A stretch of 41,601 nucleotides of DNA from Spirosoma spitsbergense DSM 19989 (lineage in GTDB: Bacteria; Bacteroidota; Bacteroidia; Cytophagales; Spirosomataceae), in the NCBI RefSeq assembly GCF_000374085.1, contig NZ_KB893584.1, positions 1 through 41,601 on the forward strand, in the 5' to 3' direction. The notes beneath the pieces are model-generated. The model was not told the DNA's origin. It ran no database searches and was given only the letters and a program-made list of their open reading frames with translations. Positions 15,813 to 23,801 of this stretch are shown here, piece by piece (within the stretch, counting starts at the first letter, position 1; every line of letters begins with the position of its first letter). Made by a program: the position numbers and the translations under genes.

Positions 15813-18176
15813 CTATTGCAAAATCTCATCATCTTCCCCTGGTACCACTTTGGGCGGAATATACCGTTGGGATGAGTCGATGTAGTACCCACCACAGTCG
15901 ATCTGGAAGTTGTTTGGTTTGCGGAAGGGCTCCGGGCGGTATCGTGTCAGAGAAGGATCCTTATATATTTTTTGCATGTATATGGCCCAGGCGGGCATCG
16001 CCATCCGGCCACCCTGCCCCAGTTCAATGGTTCGGAAGTGAATGGCCCGGCTATCGCCCCCTACCCAAAGGCCCGATACCAGGTGCTGGGTCAGACCCAT
16101 AAACCAGGCATCGGAGTAGTTGGATGTCGTACCGGTCTTGGCCGCAATTTCGTTGCCCCCTTCCGACAGTTTGTACTGCGTCCGTAAGCGCTGAGCGGTG
16201 CCATTTGGTTCTTCGACGGCTCCCCGCATCAAATGCAGCATTTCGTAGGCCCGGTTGGCACTGATAACCTGTTTGGCATCGGGTGAGAATGTTTTGAGCA
16301 CATTGCCATTTTTGTCAGTAATCTGAATAAGCATCATCGGCCGAACGCGCATTCCCCCATTGGCGAAGGCACAGTAAGCACTAACCATTTCATAAACAGC
16401 CACATCACCCGTGCCGAGGCAAAGCGTTGGATTTTCGGGCAGGTCATTGCTCTGGATGCCCATCTCGTGGGCATATTTTATGACCTCTGCCGCCCTTGTT
16501 TTCTTGATTAACTGGGCACTAACGGTGTTTATTGACCGGCCTAATGCCTCCCGGAGCGACAGGCTCTCGTAACTGTACTTTCCATTTGAATTTTTCGGCG
16601 TCCAGGCAGGGCCGCCGTTGTTATCCTCGCCATGAGCGAAGGTCGTGGGTTGATCGGTGATATGGCTGCAGGGCGTCACAAAGCCCTGATCCATAGCGGT
16701 CAGATAGATAAACGGCTTGAACGTCGACCCCGGTTGCCGACGACTTTGCCGGACGTGGTCGAACTTCATATGCCGGAAATTGATGCCCCCCACCCAGGCT
16801 TTTACGTGCCCGTCCCGAGGGTCCATCGACATAAAACCCGTGTTGAGTAGTCGCTTGTAGTAGCGAATCGAATCCAGTGAACTCATGGTCGTGTCTTTCT
16901 CGTATCGCTTGCCGCCATACACGAACACTTTCATCTTGGATGGCTTATTCATCTCCGCCCAGATCGCCTTTTCATCGTTACCATACGTAGTTTTCAGTTG
17001 CCGATAGCGCATTGTCCGGCGGGCTTCCCGCTGGATGAATCCCGGAATTTCTTCGTATATCGTTCGTTTACCCACTTTTTTGGGTTGTACCCAGGGATTC
17101 CGGCCGCGCCAGTGCTCATAAAATTTCGTCTGCTGGTCGCGCATGTTGGCCATCACAGCCTCTTCGGCATAGGCCTGCATCCGGGAGTCGATGGTAGTAT
17201 AGATTTTTAGCCCACTGGTGTACAGGTCCAGTTCGGCCTCGGGGTTTTCTTCATTGTACTGCTTTATCCACCGCTTGATATCTTCCTTGACAACCGATCG
17301 GAAGTAAGCAGCCATACCCGTGTTTTGATTTTCAATACTGAAGTCCAGTTTCACGGGCTTGTTCTTGTAGGTAAAGAACTGCTCCTGCGTCAGGAATTTG
17401 TACTTTTTCATCTGACTCAGCACCACATTCCGGCGTTCGCGGGTGCGGTCTTCATACAAACGCGGGTTATAAAGTGTCGGGTTTTTGAGCATACCGACCA
17501 GCAGGGCGGCTTCTTCCACATTCAGCGCCCAGGGTTCTTTGCTGAAGTAGGTTTTGGCCGCCGTTTTGATACCATAGGTGTTGTTGCCGAACGAGACCGT
17601 GTTGAGGTACATCATCATCACCTCCTGCTTGGTATAATTTCGCTCCAGCCGCACGGCCAGAATCCATTCCTTTGTTTTGGCAATCACCAGCCCAACAATA
17701 GGAATATCGCCCAGCGGGCCGCGCAGTTCCTCCCGGCGGGTATCGAACAGGTTTTTGGCCGTTTGCTGCGTCAGGGTACTGCCGCCCCCCGAACTCGACG
17801 CGTCGCGAAAGGTGAGCAGGCCACTCACGGCCCGGAAGAGCGAACGGGGGTCGATACCGGCGTGTTTAACAAATCGGGCATCCTCCGTTGCTAGCAGGGC
17901 GGAGGTGACATTGGGCGACACCTGCGAAATTTCAATGGGTGTACGGTTTTCGGAATAATACTTTCCCAGGAGCTGGTTATCGGCCGTGTACACTTCAGAG
18001 GCTTCCTCGCTCTTTGGGTTTTCCAGGGCTTTCAAACTTGGCATGCCACCGAAGAGCCACAGGAAATTGTAGCTGACGGCCAATACGTAGAGCACCAGCA
18101 TTAGGATACCCAGTAGCGAAAAGCGCCAGAGATTTTTTATGATAGTCCGGAATTTTCCGGGGGCAAAGTCAATCAT
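15813..18176 (-). CDS. mrcA: Class A penicillin-binding protein (transglycosylase/transpeptidase, PBP1A type)
   Basis: 787 residues, bifunctional peptidoglycan synthase anchored in the inner membrane. A short cytoplasmic N-terminus precedes one transmembrane helix (~18-42). The GT51 glycosyltransferase domain has the catalytic Glu in LLATEDARF (~98) and the GGSTLTQQTAKNLF motif (~131-144). The transpeptidase domain has the SxxK motif in GSTFK (~484), SIN in GRSINTVSAQ (~551) and KTG in AAKTGTTSNYSDAWFMG (~682). All three penicillin-binding motifs are intact and the length is normal for PBP1A. It lies 47 bases downstream of the PorW/SprE-like gene on the same strand, so co-transcription is likely. 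The symbol follows the general mrcA/ponA usage. Confidence 0.95.
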   Translation of the reverse strand: MIDFAPGKFRTIIKNLWRFSLLGILMLVLYVLAVSYNFLWLFGGMPSLKALENPKSEEASEVYTADNQLLGKYYSENRTPIEISQVSPNVTSALLATEDARFVKHAGIDPRSLFRAVSGLLTFRDASSSGGGSTLTQQTAKNLFDTRREELRGPLGDIPIVGLVIAKTKEWILAVRLERNYTKQEVMMMYLNTVSFGNNTYGIKTAAKTYFSKEPWALNVEEAALLVGMLKNPTLYNPRLYEDRTRERRNVVLSQMKKYKFLTQEQFFTYKNKPVKLDFSIENQNTGMAAYFRSVVKEDIKRWIKQYNEENPEAELDLYTSGLKIYTTIDSRMQAYAEEAVMANMRDQQTKFYEHWRGRNPWVQPKKVGKRTIYEEIPGFIQREARRTMRYRQLKTTYGNDEKAIWAEMNKPSKMKVFVYGGKRYEKDTTMSSLDSIRYYKRLLNTGFMSMDPRDGHVKAWVGGINFRHMKFDHVRQSRRQPGSTFKPFIYLTAMDQGFVTPCSHITDQPTTFAHGEDNNGGPAWTPKNSNGKYSYESLSLREALGRSINTVSAQLIKKTRAAEVIKYAHEMGIQSNDLPENPTLCLGTGDVAVYEMVSAYCAFANGGMRVRPMMLIQITDKNGNVLKTFSPDAKQVISANRAYEMLHLMRGAVEEPNGTAQRLRTQYKLSEGGNEIAAKTGTTSNYSDAWFMGLTQHLVSGLWVGGDSRAIHFRTIELGQGGRMAMPAWAIYMQKIYKDPSLTRYRPEPFRKPNNFQIDCGGYYIDSSQRYIPPKVVPGEDDEILQ

Positions 18177-18223
18177 TTCTTTTTTAGGGATTAATAGCTT
18201 GTCGGCTCAGGGGCCGAAACGGA

Positions 18224-20479
18224 TTATTTTCTATTGGCAGCTGTCTGTTCGGCCGCAGCCTGCATCTCTTTTACGTTCGGCAGGAGTTGGCTGCCCGGAT
18301 AGTCGCGTACGTATTCGGCCAGGGCCTGCCGGTATGCGTCTATATTTTTCACCCTGCCAATCAGGATAACACGCAACAGCGCTAATTTGTCCTCCAGTTG
18401 ACTACCGGCAAGCCGACCGAGCGCATTTTCGGCCCGGGCCAGGGCTTCGGTTGGGTTATTGGCTTTGTAGAGTTCGTAGATTTCGGTGTACGTTTTCTGC
18501 GCCTGCGCTTCCGAATCCGTTGTTTGATTAATGGCCTTACCCGTCAAACGGGCGTAGGAGGTATTTGGGTATTCGGCCAGCAGTTTATCTTTCCACGATG
18601 ACCCCTTGCTCAGTTGCTCATTTGAGAGGTATAACAGGTAATATACTTCAGGTTTCTGAATCGTGTTCGGATACCGGCTCAGTAACTGTTCAAACGTCAG
18701 GATGGCATCGGTGGGCTGATTGAACTGGAATTTGTACAGTTTCCCCAGCTTATACAGCGCACTTTCAATCCGCTGGTTGGCGGCTACCTGCGCTTCCGGG
18801 GTAAACGGAATTTTGAGCTTCATCCCCTCTTTCTGCGATTTTCGACCCGTTGCCAGTGCCATGGTGGCATCCGTTGCCCGGGCTGCTTCGGACTGGGGCA
18901 GGGGAGGGTTCGGATTGATAGCCGTAGCCGCCGATGAAGCTCCCTGTACCGGACTGTTTACGCCCGCTATAGCTGCCGACTCCTCCTTGTTAGTGCGTCG
19001 CCAGTTATCTTCCAGGGGGCGGTTGCTCCATTTCACGCCAAACTCCTGCTTCCCCCGGCTCAGGGCGATGGGGTTATACAGTACCCATCGTTCGCCGGGT
19101 GGCAGGTTCGAGTTTGTCGCTCCCGGCACTACGGTACTGTTGCCGTTCGTTGCCTTATCAATAATTTGCTGGGCAAGCGCGGCCCGAGCCTTATCTTCTT
19201 TTTCCAGCTGGTCGATGGTTTTATTGAGCAGTTTATCGAGGGCGGCCGGGTCCAGTTGAGCCAGTGCCAGCAGGCTATCGTCTGTACGGATGGTTGTTTT
19301 ATACTGAACGAATTCATCGAGCGTATTCTTACGGCTCAGTAGGGATGCATAATCAGGCGATTGTTTGGGTAGCAGGGCCAGGGCACTGTCGTAGTAAACT
19401 TTGGCGTTCAGGTAATCGGTCTTTTTCTCGAAATACAGTTTACCAATCTCCAGATAGGTGTAGGGAACCTGCGTGGTGTTGGACCCGGCAGCCTGAATAG
19501 ACTGGCTGTAGCGTTTGATAGCCTGGTCTATGCGTCCACTCCGGGCTTCGAGCAGACCCATCGTAAAATAGATTTTATCCTTCAGATCCTCATTCTTGCG
19601 GTCGTTCAGCAACTTCTCAAACGTTTCGGCCGACTGTGCCATCCGCTTCTGGTCGCCGGTGAGGCCGTTGCTCTGAATGGCGTAGAGGTTGGCATAAAAG
19701 GACTGGTCGTAGGTAGGGCGGGACCGGAGTACCTGCTGGTACTGGTCGACGGCTTTGGCCGGTTGCCCGATCAAGTCGTACAATTGCCCGGCAATCAGGT
19801 GTAGTCGGGCCGTTTTTTCGCCTTTCTTCAGGCTGGGAAAGGTAGCTTCCAGAATACCAACAGCGGTAGCATACTCGCCCGCCCGCTCGTGCAGATAAGC
19901 CTTCGTCAGATAAAAATCGCGGGTGTTTATGGTATTAAGGGGTTGCGTGCGCAGGTATTCCGCTACGTTCAGGGCGTTGGTATAATCGCTGGCTTCCACA
20001 TACGCCCGCATCAGACCCACTAAAGCCGTGTGCTTGTCATTCTCATTGGTGCCTTTGGTATTGACGTATTTGAACACCTCGATGGCATTGGGTAAATCCT
20101 GTTTCAGCAGCCGGGCCCGGCCAATCAGGTTGTAGGCATCATCGAGCCAGTTACTGTTCTGGTGGCGTTCGGGAATGAGCGATGCTTTTTTGATAGCATC
20201 ATCCAGTTCCTGTTTTACGGGGGCCGTGGCGTTGGAATCGACAGGTAACAGAATGGGGAGCAGCTGATTATAATTCTCCTGCCGGTTTTTAAACAAAATC
20301 CGTTCGGCTTCATTAATCTCATCGCGGGCAATCACGTAGGCATTATAGTGCGCCGTAAGATTATGGTAGCCTTTACTAACGGGTTTGGTGCTGTACTGGG
20401 AGCAGGAAAGTAGCCCACCGGTCAGGGCAGCCAGGACCGTAAGGAGCAAAAGAAAATGGTTATGTCGATAGCGGGACAT
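18224..20479 (-). CDS. TPR lipoprotein, T9SS component PorW/SprE-like
   Basis: 751 residues from the ATG at 20479. A TTG seven codons earlier (20500) is in frame but gives a poorer start. The signal peptide carries a lipobox LLSC with Cys at residue 26. The next segment (GYHNLTAHYNAYVIARDEI) resembles the conserved start of PorW/SprE proteins, outer-membrane-associated lipoproteins needed for type IX secretion and gliding. Numerous tetratricopeptide repeats follow (for example NAIEVFKYVNTKG, YATAVGILEATFPSLKKGE, KAVDQYQQVLRSRP), with a low-complexity middle (~480-560) and more TPRs near the C-terminus. T9SS membership agrees with the sorting-domain protein at the left of the window. A general TPR lipoprotein of other function is the alternative. 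It heads a probable operon with the PBP1A gene. Confidence 0.78.
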   Translation of the reverse strand: MSRYRHNHFLLLLTVLAALTGGLLSCSQYSTKPVSKGYHNLTAHYNAYVIARDEINEAERILFKNRQENYNQLLPILLPVDSNATAPVKQELDDAIKKASLIPERHQNSNWLDDAYNLIGRARLLKQDLPNAIEVFKYVNTKGTNENDKHTALVGLMRAYVEASDYTNALNVAEYLRTQPLNTINTRDFYLTKAYLHERAGEYATAVGILEATFPSLKKGEKTARLHLIAGQLYDLIGQPAKAVDQYQQVLRSRPTYDQSFYANLYAIQSNGLTGDQKRMAQSAETFEKLLNDRKNEDLKDKIYFTMGLLEARSGRIDQAIKRYSQSIQAAGSNTTQVPYTYLEIGKLYFEKKTDYLNAKVYYDSALALLPKQSPDYASLLSRKNTLDEFVQYKTTIRTDDSLLALAQLDPAALDKLLNKTIDQLEKEDKARAALAQQIIDKATNGNSTVVPGATNSNLPPGERWVLYNPIALSRGKQEFGVKWSNRPLEDNWRRTNKEESAAIAGVNSPVQGASSAATAINPNPPLPQSEAARATDATMALATGRKSQKEGMKLKIPFTPEAQVAANQRIESALYKLGKLYKFQFNQPTDAILTFEQLLSRYPNTIQKPEVYYLLYLSNEQLSKGSSWKDKLLAEYPNTSYARLTGKAINQTTDSEAQAQKTYTEIYELYKANNPTEALARAENALGRLAGSQLEDKLALLRVILIGRVKNIDAYRQALAEYVRDYPGSQLLPNVKEMQAAAEQTAANRK

Positions 20480-20594
20480 CCTAAAAAAACGCGTGGTCAA
20501 TCGTAGTAAAACGTTGCAGTATGCGTTGATTATATGGAACGTTTGGTCAAATTAACGAATTTTGCACGGTATATTGTACCAAACCTCAAACTCT

Positions 20595-20870
20595 GTGGAG
20601 AACGACCCCGACCAATCTGATTCCCGAAGCCCCCGCCACCCTGTTCGGGTGGACGAGCCGATAAAGAAAGCGACGGAGAAAACAACGTCGTTCGTTCAGT
20701 TCAGTGGCATTGCCTTTCAGATGCTGGCTACCATTGGGTTAGGGGTATGGGCAGGCATGAAACTGGATGCCTGGCAGCAGAATCACCGGCCCATCTGGAC
20801 CATCGTTCTATCGCTCACCGCCATCGGCGCATCGCTCTACCTGTTTATCCGACAACTGACCCAGAAGTGA
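20595..20870 (+). CDS. atpZ: AtpZ/AtpI-family F0F1 ATP synthase accessory membrane protein
   Basis: 91 residues from a GTG at 20595. There is no in-frame ATG upstream, and a TTG at 20562 would add 11 residues. A polar N-terminus is followed by two transmembrane helices (FQMLATIGLGVWAGMKL and WTIVLSLTAIGASLYLFI) separated by a short DAWQQNHRP loop. This pattern is typical of the small ATPase gene 1 (PF09527) family that sits at the head of atp operons, where it is implicated in c-ring assembly or Mg/Ca transport. Here it is divergent from the PorW/SprE-like gene and lies about 12 kb before atpB, with an accessory block in between. Confidence 0.8.
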   Translation: MENDPDQSDSRSPRHPVRVDEPIKKATEKTTSFVQFSGIAFQMLATIGLGVWAGMKLDAWQQNHRPIWTIVLSLTAIGASLYLFIRQLTQK

Positions 20871-20910
20871 ACATGAATCTGTTCCATTCATAGCTTAGCC
20901 ATTTACAACA

Positions 20911-21132
20911 ATGAGCACCGCCCAGATTATTTACGAACAATATAAAGTATTGCCCAAGCGCGTTCGGCAGGAATTGAAGAAGCTTATTATCAGCGAGGAG
21001 GAAAATGAAAATCCCCTGTCGTTGATGGAAGAGATAGAATTGAGCCTAAAGCAGGCGAAACTTATTCAGGAGGGGAAATTGCCCCGAAGAACATTCGACG
21101 ACCTCAAGCGAGAAATGCACGATGGCGAATAA
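20911..21132 (+). CDS. Antitoxin-like protein of a type II toxin-antitoxin pair
   Basis: 73 residues, strongly charged and predicted helical (LPKRVRQELKKLIISEEENENP, then LMEEIELSLKQAKLIQEGKLP). The opening IIYEQYKVLPKRVRQEL resembles small antitoxins found before RelE-type toxins. The gene overlaps the toxin start by 11 bases, so translation is probably coupled. It is assigned mainly from its size, charge and partner. It would neutralise the toxin and autoregulate the operon. The exact antitoxin family was not identified. Confidence 0.7.
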   Translation: MSTAQIIYEQYKVLPKRVRQELKKLIISEEENENPLSLMEEIELSLKQAKLIQEGKLPRRTFDDLKREMHDGE

Positions 21133-21454
21133 GATAGCACTTACTCCCCATTTTGAAAGTCGGTATAAAAGGCTTGCCAGGAAATTTGCATCGCTGGAAA
21201 GTGAATTAGATGCACTTATTGAAAACCTAACTGAAACACCAGATACAGGTGAGTCCCTGGGTGCTGGTTTATACAAAATTCGGTTAGCCAGCAAGAGCAA
21301 AGGCAAAGGTAAAAGCGGTGGTTTCCGGGTGATTACATATCTGCTCAGTAAGACGGAAGAAGGGACGGATATCTACCTGATTACCATTTACGACAAGTCG
21401 GAGGAGAGTAGCATAAAGAAAGAGATGTTGCTCAAACTAGTCAATGATTTGTAG
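21122..21454 (+). CDS. RelE/HigB-type toxin
   Basis: 110 residues. The layout (FESRYKRLARKFASLESEL, then GAGLYKIRLASKSKGKGKSGGFRV, then IYLITIYDKSEESSI) matches the RelE toxin family PF06296, with its hallmark KIRLA..GKGKSGG..RV and Y-D-K-S segments. These are small ribosome-dependent mRNA interferases. It overlaps the antitoxin gene by 11 bases. It lies just inside the accessory block after the AtpZ gene, a common place for mobile stability modules. Confidence 0.85.
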   Translation: MANKIALTPHFESRYKRLARKFASLESELDALIENLTETPDTGESLGAGLYKIRLASKSKGKGKSGGFRVITYLLSKTEEGTDIYLITIYDKSEESSIKKEMLLKLVNDL

Positions 21455-21542
21455 GTACTTTCTCTTTCGTACATCAGTTAACTCGCAATCGACGTTTTTA
21501 CGTCCGATATCAATCTTGGTTCCTCAGGAGAGTCCTGCTGAC

Positions 21543-21559
21543 AACGCTTCCTGAGCGTT
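21543..21559 (+). terminator. Small hairpin after the toxin gene
   Basis: AACGCT and AGCGTT arms with a 5-base loop are followed by a T/C-rich run. The short stem, about 90 bases past the toxin stop, makes this a weak terminator candidate only. Confidence 0.3.
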
Positions 21560-21582
21560 TTCTTCCTGACGTAGAAACTAGT

Positions 21583-22446
21583 CTACAAAACAGCTCGTTC
21601 ACGAACTTCCTGATCCAGTGTAATCGCCCGGCCCTGTAGGGCTTTCTCGGCTTCGGGCAGAATCTCGCAATTGTCCCAAAATCCCGTCAGGAGCGTCTGC
21701 GCGTAGGAATCCGGTAGTTGATTGGCCTGCATGAGCTGATGAGCCGTGCGGTTTTCGTAGGTAAAGGCGTGAAAGGTGTAGGAGAACTGCCCATCGGTAT
21801 CAGCGAGCAGCAGGTACCATACGCGTGGGGTGCCATCGTTGGCGGGCATCCCGATTACGCCCGCATTGAGCCAGTACTGCCCTTCTCCTGTGTCAGCAAA
21901 AGGTAGTCCGGCGTGACCAGCCAGTATTACGTTGGCTCCGGTAGCCGCAAAACTCGTTTCTTTCACCGGCCAGGGTGTCGACGCAAACACAAAATCGGCG
22001 ATGCCGGTAGCGGCCCCGTGCAGCACCGTTACCGACTTGCCCGCGTACCGGAATGACAAATGGAGCGGCAGTGTACTCAGCCAGGCGACCGATTCGGCCG
22101 ACAGCGTCTGGACCGCGTAGGGAAACCAGGTACGGGAGAACAGATCACACCGACCGCCCTCGGCGAAGTTGCAGCCGCAGTCGTCTTCGCCCCGGATGAT
22201 GTTTTGCTCCACGTTGCCCTGAATGGTATGGATACCCCAGTCCTTAACGAACTGCACCGACTCTTCGGGTTGGGCGCAGTAGCCCACGATATCGCCGGTG
22301 CAGATGATGTTGTTGGCGGGAATTTGTAGCTGGTCGGCTATGCTTTTTAGCGTTTCCAGTGCCTGTAGGTTCGAGTAGGGACCCCCAAACACAAGCAGCG
22401 GGCCACTGCGCGTACCGAGGTCTTCGGTATAGGGTCTATCAATCAT
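21583..22446 (-). CDS. Metallophosphoesterase-fold protein with altered metal motifs
   Basis: 287 residues. The order of motifs follows the calcineurin-like phosphoesterase fold: motif I position 21-26, GDIVGY (51-56), GN (77-78), LHG (His143), GH (177-178) and a closing NAGVIGMP. Several usual metal ligands are replaced. Motif I reads GGPYSN where DxHGN is usual, GNVE replaces GNH(D/E), and GHAG replaces GHTH. A Cys-rich insert (DDCGCNF...GGRC, Cys 90, 92, 100) is present. It may belong to a divergent subfamily with a different metal site, or it may no longer be a phosphoesterase. Its start overlaps the symporter stop by 8 bases, so the two are translationally coupled. It is the last gene of the susC-susD-symporter operon. 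Confidence 0.8.
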   Translation of the reverse strand: MIDRPYTEDLGTRSGPLLVFGGPYSNLQALETLKSIADQLQIPANNIICTGDIVGYCAQPEESVQFVKDWGIHTIQGNVEQNIIRGEDDCGCNFAEGGRCDLFSRTWFPYAVQTLSAESVAWLSTLPLHLSFRYAGKSVTVLHGAATGIADFVFASTPWPVKETSFAATGANVILAGHAGLPFADTGEGQYWLNAGVIGMPANDGTPRVWYLLLADTDGQFSYTFHAFTYENRTAHQLMQANQLPDSYAQTLLTGFWDNCEILPEAEKALQGRAITLDQEVRERAVL

Positions 22447-23791
22447 GCGTCCTTCTTCGGAAAAAAGTACTGGTTGCGAATACCAGGAAACAGTAACCAG
22501 AGGTGATCAGGTTCACGCTGAGCAGCGAGCCATATTTACCATCGCCTACCCGCCATGCATCGGGCAGGGGCAGAAACGTCAGCAACCCGCCCAGCACCAG
22601 CCCGCCCACTACCGACAGGTGGAACGTCAGGCGCGGTACGGGGATATTCCAGAACAAAAATATGGGTGCCAGCCCCAGTACCAGGGTGCCGCTGATGGTA
22701 GTGGCCGACAGAATGGCGGGGTCGAAGAACACCGGAATAGTGCCCAGTACCGTTAAGGCCACCATGGCCCACCGCCCTTTCGTTACGCTCGGCACGACGG
22801 CTTTGCTCAGGTCGATACTGATTAGTTTGGAAAACGACGCCATGGCCGAATCAAGGGTCGACGAGGCTGAGGTAACCATGATGAGGTTCATCAGCAGCAG
22901 CATGGCTACGCCGAAATACCGCGCCACGGCCACCGGTGCTTCGCCCGTCAGGGCGTTGAGTTTGGCAAATATGCCGACGAAGCTGAAAAAGATAATGCAG
23001 AGCGCACCAATGGCCCCCGCCCAGAGGTAAGCCTTCAGCGTGGTACGGGTGTCGGAGATGAACCCCCGGTCGGTCAGGACCGGGTCGTGAAACGGGTAGC
23101 TGAAACACTGAACCAACGCTACCAGCAACAGATCGACGCCCTGACTCAACTCCCAGTGCCCACTGCCTAGGAAGGGCGTAAGGCTACCCCCGTACTGCGG
23201 CAGAATAAAGCCCAGAATTACCGTCAGCAACACCACAAACAGTGTCAGCTGAATTACGTCGGTCATAATCGAACTGCTCATACCGCCTTTCAGCGTGTAC
23301 GCCAGCGTCAGCAGGGTAAATACCAGAATAGCCACGTAATAATCAGTAGTACCCTGCGCCCCGAAGTAGGAGCCGATGACGATGGTGTTGGACCAGATTT
23401 CGTTGTACAGCCGGATGATAATCAGGAACGTAAAGACCACCACCGCACTCCCCCCGAACTTCGATTCCAGAAAATGGTGGATGCTGCGATAGCCGCCCTT
23501 GTTGCGCATCGACACAATGACAAAACCGGCTACCAGAAACGATAGATAGTACCCCGCATAGGCAACGCCCCCTACCAGCCCAAAGCTTTGGCCCAGGTTG
23601 GCGGCATTGGTGATCGACTTGGCAAATAGCCAGGAAATCACCAGACTACTCGTCAGGAAAACGGTGTTCGGGGTGCGCTCTTTACGGGCTCCTTTGAAAA
23701 ATTCGGGTGCAGTCCGGGAGAGGGGTGATACGAAAAACAGTGTAATGCTCGACGCGAGTACTAAGGCCCACTGCAACAGGGTTATGGTCAT
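22439..23791 (-). CDS. Sodium:solute symporter family (SSS) transporter
   Basis: 450 residues with about 12-13 hydrophobic helices and the LeuT-like layout of SSS proteins. Features include SWLFAKSITNAANLGQSFG near helix 1-2, GGYRSIHHFLESKFGG, YTLKGGMSSSIMTDVIQ (a strong SSS signature) and ASSTLDSAMASFSKL, a conserved Ser-rich segment at the sodium site. It imports a small solute with Na+ across the inner membrane. It starts 10 bases after susD and overlaps the phosphoesterase-like gene, so it is embedded in an uptake operon where the SusCD pair would deliver the ligand to the periplasm. The solute class cannot be told from sequence. Confidence 0.9.
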   Translation of the reverse strand: MTITLLQWALVLASSITLFFVSPLSRTAPEFFKGARKERTPNTVFLTSSLVISWLFAKSITNAANLGQSFGLVGGVAYAGYYLSFLVAGFVIVSMRNKGGYRSIHHFLESKFGGSAVVVFTFLIIIRLYNEIWSNTIVIGSYFGAQGTTDYYVAILVFTLLTLAYTLKGGMSSSIMTDVIQLTLFVVLLTVILGFILPQYGGSLTPFLGSGHWELSQGVDLLLVALVQCFSYPFHDPVLTDRGFISDTRTTLKAYLWAGAIGALCIIFFSFVGIFAKLNALTGEAPVAVARYFGVAMLLLMNLIMVTSASSTLDSAMASFSKLISIDLSKAVVPSVTKGRWAMVALTVLGTIPVFFDPAILSATTISGTLVLGLAPIFLFWNIPVPRLTFHLSVVGGLVLGGLLTFLPLPDAWRVGDGKYGSLLSVNLITSGYCFLVFATSTFFRRRTHD

Positions 23792-23801
23792 GCGGGGGTG
23801 A

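Noticed and set aside
17325..17894. Plus-strand frame of 189 codons
   Set aside because: It is antisense to the transglycosylase part of the PBP1A gene and has no domain signal.
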